Assembly: GCA_910578465.1 (NCBI GenBank) | Contig: CAJTPW010000006.1 | Coordinates: forward strand, 1 to 64,000 | Direction of reading: 5' to 3' | Length of the DNA stretch: 64,000 nucleotides | Source of the DNA: an uncultured Vampirovibrio sp. | Lineage (GTDB): Bacteria > Cyanobacteriota > Vampirovibrionia > Gastranaerophilales > Gastranaerophilaceae | In this document: piece by piece, positions 59,985 through 64,000 of the stretch | Layout of the letters: every line of letters starts with the position of its first letter | Numbering within the stretch: the stretch's first letter is position 1 | Made by a program: the position numbers and the translations under genes | The notes under the pieces: model-generated | What the model saw: only the letters and a program-made list of their open reading frames with translations | Database searches by the model: none | Told to the model about the DNA's origin: nothing

Positions 59985-61505
59985 TCATACATGCTGAAAT
60001 ATTTTTTGCAAGCCTGAGGGAATTTTTTTGTCCAGAGCATCGGGAATTATATATTCTTTGCTTAATTTATCCTCCGGAACAATTTCTGCTAAAGCAAGCG
60101 CTGCCTCGATTTTTATTCTGTCATCAACTTTTTTAACATTTGAATTTATAATGCCGCAAAATAATCCGGGGAATACAAGGGAATTGTTTATCTGATTGTT
60201 AAAATCGCTTCTGCCTGAGGCCGCGATTAATGCTCCGGCTTCAAGAGCCAGATTCGGTAATATTTCCGGTTCAGGGTTTGCAATTGCAAATATAACGGCA
60301 TTTTTTGCCATAGATTTTACCATATCCTGTGACAGTATTCCTTTTGTGCTCACCCCGATAAATATATCAGCCCCTTTTATACCTTCTTTTAAGCTGCCTT
60401 TAAAGTTTTCACGGTTTGTAATTTCGGCCATTTTTTCCAAAGACGGATCGTTTTCTTTTCGTCCTTTGTAAACGGCGCCGAATTTATCAAACATTAAAAT
60501 TCCGTCGCCTCCTTTTTTATCAGAGGTTTTGCCGTTTTCATCAGAGTTTAAGAATTCTCTCATTTTAATTAAAAGCTTGCATATGGCTTGTCCTGCGGCC
60601 CCTGCACCTGAAAAAACAATCTTTGTGTCGGCTAAATTTTTGCCTGCAACTTTCATCGAATTTAATAGCCCTGCAAGTACTACAATTGCTGTTCCGTGCT
60701 GGTCATCATGGAAGACAGGAATTGAAAGTAAATCAATGAGGTTTGCTTCAATTTCAAAACACCTCGGTGCGCTTATATCTTCAAGGTTTATCCCTGAAAA
60801 AGAATTTTCAAGTAAAAATACAATGCGTTCTATTTCTCTCGGTACCTGTGTTTTAAGACACAAGGGCATTGCATCAACCCCGCCCAGCTCCTTAAAAAGC
60901 ACAGCTTTTCCTTCCATGACGGGCAATCCTGCTTCTGCACCGATATTGCCGAGTCCTAAAACTGCGCTTCCGTCAGATACAACAGCAACAGGCTTTTTAA
61001 AGGTTTCATCGGGTGTTTCAACCGTTCGGGTCTCTATTACACCTCCAAAAAGACGGCGCAATTCAACGGGTTCAATATTTTCAACCTTTATGTCACTTGA
61101 AAAAAGACACCCTTTGCTTCTTGTGGGGATATTAAAATCAAAATCAAAAGCCTTACCTTCAATTAAAACCGTATCGACGCCCATAAAGTTTGGCATAATG
61201 TTTTGAATTACAAAATCGAGCTCTTTTTTGCGCTCTTCAGAGCCGTTTGACAGTTCTTTTTCCTTAATTTCAAGCGGGTAAGCGTCGACTAAAAACGTGT
61301 CTTTTAAATATACTGCACGTTTTAAGCTCTCGTTGTAATTAAAAGAAAGCACTGCAACGGAGTTTGACCTGTTTGTCAGGTCGAAAACCTTGTCATAGTC
61401 TTTATGGATTTCGGTTGAACTTTTTGCAACCCCCGGTGTATAAACAAGTGCCAGCTTTTCTTTATTATCTACTCTAATTTTCGGTATTATTTCAACAGTT
61501 TTCAT
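59985..61505 (-). CDS. NAD(P)-dependent malic enzyme with a large insertion
   Basis: Decarboxylates malate to pyruvate. The 506 aa protein has LVYTPGVAKS (about 19-28), VMEGKAVLFKE, EDISAPRCFEIE, FHDDQHGTAIV and FSGAGAAGQA, so catalytic Tyr, Lys and metal acids are present. Between DLTNRSNSVAVLS (about 42-54) and PVAVVSDGSAVLGLGNIG (about 170) the family normally runs straight on; here about 115 extra residues intervene (a DTVLIEGKAFDFDF-containing block). VAVLS before and VAVVS after it suggest the insertion split the motif with partial duplication. A phosphotransacetylase tail is absent. Confidence 0.85.
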   Translation of the reverse strand: MKTVEIIPKIRVDNKEKLALVYTPGVAKSSTEIHKDYDKVFDLTNRSNSVAVLSFNYNESLKRAVYLKDTFLVDAYPLEIKEKELSNGSEERKKELDFVIQNIMPNFMGVDTVLIEGKAFDFDFNIPTRSKGCLFSSDIKVENIEPVELRRLFGGVIETRTVETPDETFKKPVAVVSDGSAVLGLGNIGAEAGLPVMEGKAVLFKELGGVDAMPLCLKTQVPREIERIVFLLENSFSGINLEDISAPRCFEIEANLIDLLSIPVFHDDQHGTAIVVLAGLLNSMKVAGKNLADTKIVFSGAGAAGQAICKLLIKMREFLNSDENGKTSDKKGGDGILMFDKFGAVYKGRKENDPSLEKMAEITNRENFKGSLKEGIKGADIFIGVSTKGILSQDMVKSMAKNAVIFAIANPEPEILPNLALEAGALIAASGRSDFNNQINNSLVFPGLFCGIINSNVKKVDDRIKIEAALALAEIVPEDKLSKEYIIPDALDKKIPSGLQKIFQHV

Positions 61506-61571
61506 ATTCTTCCTTTTAAAACACGGTGAAAGTTTTTGCTGTGTTTAAAGTGCTCTTAAAACAGGTAACGG

Positions 61572-62216
61572 TTATCGAACTTTGTTCTCTTCTCCCTTAA
61601 TGAGTCTTTGAATGTTTTCCCTGTGCAAATAAATTACATAAATTGCCGCAATTGCGCAGTATGCAATGTATGACACGGGTGCGTCAAAGCAAAACATAAA
61701 GAAGGGCGATAATAAAAGGGCTATTATTGAGCCGACAGAAACGTAGCGTGTTACAAATGTTATAATGCTCCAGATAACGGCTAAGATAAGCCCTACTTGC
61801 CAGTTGAGCGCAATAATTGTGCCGACACCCGAAGCAACGGATTTTCCGCCCTTGAAATTTAAAAATACGGATTTTGAATGTCCGATGATGACAAAAATAG
61901 CTGCAATTACAGGAGAAAGGTTGAATAAATCGGGAGATATTATCCCGTGCTGCACGGCAAAACGGAAGAATATAACAGGGATGGCACCTTTGATGGCATC
62001 TAACAGCATAACAATAAAGAACCATTTTTTGCCAAGCACACGTTTAACATTTGTGGCGCCCGTGGAACCTGAACCTACTTCTCTTATATCTTGTCCTGTT
62101 TTTGATTTAACAATTAAATATCCTGTTGGAATTGAGCCTATTAAATAGGAAAAAGCCGCTATCATCAAGGCTTTTGAGATTATTGTTATTGTAATCATAA
62201 ATACGTTTTCAATCAT
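61572..62216 (-). CDS. plsY: Acyl-phosphate glycerol-3-phosphate acyltransferase
   Basis: First acylation step of phospholipid synthesis from acyl-phosphate. The 214 aa protein has five or so membrane helices and the family motifs SYLIGSIPTGYLI, GSGSTGATNVKRVLGKK, IGHSKSVFLNFKGGKSVASG and HRENIQRLIKGEE. It lies 2 bp after der on the same strand, so they are cotranscribed. Confidence 0.95.
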   Translation of the reverse strand: MIENVFMITITIISKALMIAAFSYLIGSIPTGYLIVKSKTGQDIREVGSGSTGATNVKRVLGKKWFFIVMLLDAIKGAIPVIFFRFAVQHGIISPDLFNLSPVIAAIFVIIGHSKSVFLNFKGGKSVASGVGTIIALNWQVGLILAVIWSIITFVTRYVSVGSIIALLLSPFFMFCFDAPVSYIAYCAIAAIYVIYLHRENIQRLIKGEENKVR

Positions 62217-62218
62217 CT

Positions 62219-63547
62219 TTATTTATTATCCTTTTCTTTCTTTTCCCTGAATGAAATTCTAATCGGTGTGCCAAAGAACCCGAAAGCCTCCCTGAGCTTC
62301 TTCAAGAGATATCGTTTGTATGAATCTTTAATTAAATCTTTGTTGTTTACAAAAAGAACGAATGTCGGCGGTTTTGCCTTAACCTGAGTTGAATAGTAGA
62401 CTTTTGCAAACTTGCCTTTAATTGAATTTGGCGGGTTCAGGGCAATTGCCTCATTTATAACCTTATTTAAAAGGCCTGTTTGAACTCTTTTGTTTCTCTG
62501 TTCCGCCACCTCAAGAGCCGTATCAAAAATTTGATTCAGGCGCTGTCCTGTTTTTGCACTTATAAAGATTTTTTTTGCGTAGTTTAAAAACGGAGCATCT
62601 TCTTCCACCTGCTTTTCAAGTTTATGAGTCTGGACATTTTTAATTAAATCCCATTTGTTAAAAGCGACAATAAGGCCGCAGCCTGCTTCTTCAACGGTTT
62701 GAGCTATTTTTTTATCTTGATCCGTCAGGCCTTCGGTTGCATCTACAACCAGAAGCGCAACATCGGCTTCCCGAATTGCTCTTATGGCGCGGTCTACGGC
62801 AAACGCTTCAACGCCGTAATCCACTTTGGATTTTTTCCTTATTCCTGCGGTATCAACCAGAATAAAGTCATTATCGTTATAAATAACCTCTGAATTTATT
62901 GTATCCCTTGTGGTGCCTGAAACAGGAGACACTATTGCACGGTTTTCATTTAATAAATTATTTAAAATAGAGCTTTTTCCTGCGTTTGGCTTGCCCACAA
63001 TCGCAATTTTTACTGCACCGTCACCCTCTTCCTCATCAGGTTTTTTTTCAAGATCTTTTGTGATTTTATCCAAAAGGTCACCAACGCCGCCTGAGCCGTG
63101 GAGTGCCGATACTGCGTGCGGTTCGCCGATACCAAGAGCGTAAAAATCTGAGGTGTTGCCGATTTCAGACATTGAATCAACCTTATTTGCAACAAGGATA
63201 ACCTCTTTGCCTGATTGTCTTAAAATGTTTGCGATGTCCGTATCGTACGGAGAAAGTCCTGCTTTTGCATCCACTACAAAAAGAATGGTGTCAGCTTCTT
63301 CAACGGCAAGTTTTGCCTGATTAAAAATGTTGGTCACAAATTCATCTTCATCATTTGTCACAATGCCGCCCGTGTCAATTAAAACGAACTCTTTAGACTG
63401 CCAGACGGCGTCAAAATAAATTCTATCGCGCGTGACACCAGGCATATCATCAACAATAGAGCGTCTTTCGCCCAAAATTCTGTTTATCAGGGTGGATTTT
63501 CCGACATTTGGCCTTCCGACAACGGCCACAAATTTACTCTTTTTCAT
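62219..63547 (-). CDS. der: Ribosome assembly GTPase Der
   Basis: The 442 aa protein has two tandem GTPase domains. The first has GRPNVGKST (11-19), DTGG and NKVD; the second has GKPNAGKSS near 186, DTAGI and NKWD. A C-terminal KH-like domain follows (VYYSTQVKAKPPTFVLFVNN). It acts in 50S subunit maturation. It leads der-plsY on the minus strand. Confidence 0.96.
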   Translation of the reverse strand: MKKSKFVAVVGRPNVGKSTLINRILGERRSIVDDMPGVTRDRIYFDAVWQSKEFVLIDTGGIVTNDEDEFVTNIFNQAKLAVEEADTILFVVDAKAGLSPYDTDIANILRQSGKEVILVANKVDSMSEIGNTSDFYALGIGEPHAVSALHGSGGVGDLLDKITKDLEKKPDEEEGDGAVKIAIVGKPNAGKSSILNNLLNENRAIVSPVSGTTRDTINSEVIYNDNDFILVDTAGIRKKSKVDYGVEAFAVDRAIRAIREADVALLVVDATEGLTDQDKKIAQTVEEAGCGLIVAFNKWDLIKNVQTHKLEKQVEEDAPFLNYAKKIFISAKTGQRLNQIFDTALEVAEQRNKRVQTGLLNKVINEAIALNPPNSIKGKFAKVYYSTQVKAKPPTFVLFVNNKDLIKDSYKRYLLKKLREAFGFFGTPIRISFREKKEKDNK

Positions 63548-63651
63548 AGCTTTTATTGTACCATGGAAGTTTTGAAAAATTGCGGTTTTTTGTTTTATGG
63601 TTTTTGATTGTTATGGTAAGATAGAAAAATACATAGATTGTACAGGGCGAA

Positions 63652-63758
63652 ATATGATAACACGGTGAAGGGACCGTAAAAGAGGCTTGTTTAGGGACTA
63701 TTAGGATTTGCGAATTAACCCAATAACGGGATCGTGTCCCTGAGTCGTGTTATCATAT
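63652..63758 (+). ncRNA. Candidate structured non-coding RNA (orientation uncertain)
   Basis: ATATGATAACACG (63652-63664) pairs perfectly with CGTGTTATCATAT (63746-63758). The helix continues inward through two G-U pairs, a tandem G-A/A-G step (63667-63668 with 63742-63743) and AGGGAC/GTCCCT (63669-63674 with 63736-63741). The inner 60 nt can fold further. It is not SRP RNA, RNase P, tmRNA or a riboswitch that I recognise. Confidence 0.4.
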
Positions 63759-63802
63759 GAAGCCTGCTAAGTCTAACAATCTCTCAAAAATTTGGCATAA
63801 AA

Positions 63803-63894
63803 AATGTGAGCCCTCAAAATCTTTTTTATCCCGCCCAAAATTTTTATATCGCAACCCCGAATAAAGATGGCAGGTGGTTTTGCTGACTCACATT
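63803..63894. other. Second long-range inverted structure
   Basis: AATGTGAG (63803-63810) pairs with CTCACATT (63887-63894), and ATCTTT (about 63819) can pair with AAAGAT (about 63863) inside it. It may be part of the same transcript as the hairpin at 63652. Confidence 0.3.
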
Positions 63895-64000
63895 ATTATC
63901 TTAACCTATATTACACATGCTTTTATCGCATAAAAGAATTAGCCTTAAAGTATTACTTTAAAACCCTTGTTGGAAGCGCGCTTAAGATTTCAAATTTAAA

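Larger units (their letters stand above)
63548..64000. other. Right-edge region without protein gene, with structured RNA candidates
   Basis: No convincing reading frame is seen on either strand in 453 bp. It contains the two strong inverted structures listed separately (63652-63758 and 63803-63894). The last 100 bp are AT-rich without a feature I can name. Confidence 0.5.

Noticed and set aside
63652..63758. T-box, SRP RNA, RNase P, tmRNA or known riboswitch
   Set aside because: None of the conserved cores of these RNAs (for example the T-box sequence, the SRP tetraloop region or the RNase P core) could be found.
1..64000. CRISPR arrays, insertion sequences, prophage
   Set aside because: No spaced direct repeat array, transposase, integrase or phage structural gene is present.

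Overview
The window is AT-rich, densely coded bacterial chromosome with no rRNA, insertion sequence, prophage or CRISPR array. Gene content points to a non-photosynthetic relative of the Cyanobacteria of the Melainabacteria/Vampirovibrionia type (Gastranaerophilales-like). The signs are very long glycine-rich prepilin-like proteins with one conserved N-terminal cassette, flagellar genes, a PilT motor, outer-membrane and lipoproteins (a diderm), the DXP isoprenoid route and many small XRE regulators. This placement is inferred from gene types, not from a marker phylogeny.

Layout. 1-1.4 kb: a glycine-rich prepilin cut by the left edge, with a divergent XRE regulator. 1.5-5.2 kb: dxr, a zinc-ribbon protein and hemW on the minus strand, then a SIS-domain sugar-phosphate protein. 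5.3-7.3 kb: a flagellar mini-operon (FliJ-like, FliK-like, hook/rod protein). 7.5-9 kb: small envelope and zinc-ribbon genes. 9-12.2 kb: a second XRE/glycine-rich prepilin pair (938 aa), followed by an unusual 456 bp non-coding island full of short palindromes. 12.7-17.5 kb: a GH10-like secreted hydrolase, a third XRE regulator with small neighbours, and two unrecognised proteins, one behind a sigma-28-like promoter. 17.7-27.3 kb: a complete de novo UMP operon, pyrK-pyrD-pyrE-pyrB-pyrC-pyrF-carA-carB, behind a leader with a short ORF and a terminator. 27.5-28.6 kb: pilT. 28.7-30.3 kb: a radical SAM/SPASM enzyme divergent from a small protein carrying four VYGIxxP repeats. 30.6-33.3 kb: rpmG-tRNA(Trp)-secE-nusG-rplK-rplA. 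33.4-38.4 kb: GtrA-like protein, a GT-C type membrane protein, a PLP aminotransferase and a divergent kinase-fold protein. 38.5-43 kb: pnp, a lipoprotein and TadE/TadG-like pseudopilins. 43-55.4 kb: polA, a small secreted protein, priA, a double-module SF1 helicase, a PD-(D/E)XK nuclease and a short UvrA paralogue. 55.4-59.8 kb (minus): rpsE-rpmD-rplO-secY-adk-map. 60-63.5 kb (minus): malic enzyme, plsY, der. 63.6-64 kb: a strongly structured, probably RNA-coding region.

Three themes stand out. First, a candidate peptide-modification system: the SPASM enzyme next to the four-repeat precursor-like protein. Second, short palindromic modules scattered between genes and, in pyrK, polA and the prepilin leaders, apparently inside reading frames, much like Rickettsia palindromic elements. 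Third, a recurring start arrangement in which a -10 box sits 6-7 nt before the ATG with no Shine-Dalgarno sequence, suggesting leaderless mRNAs, notably for all three XRE regulators. The pilus-type proteins (two glycine-rich prepilins, PilT, TadE/TadG-like), the flagellar genes and the secreted hydrolase suggest a motile, surface-active cell.
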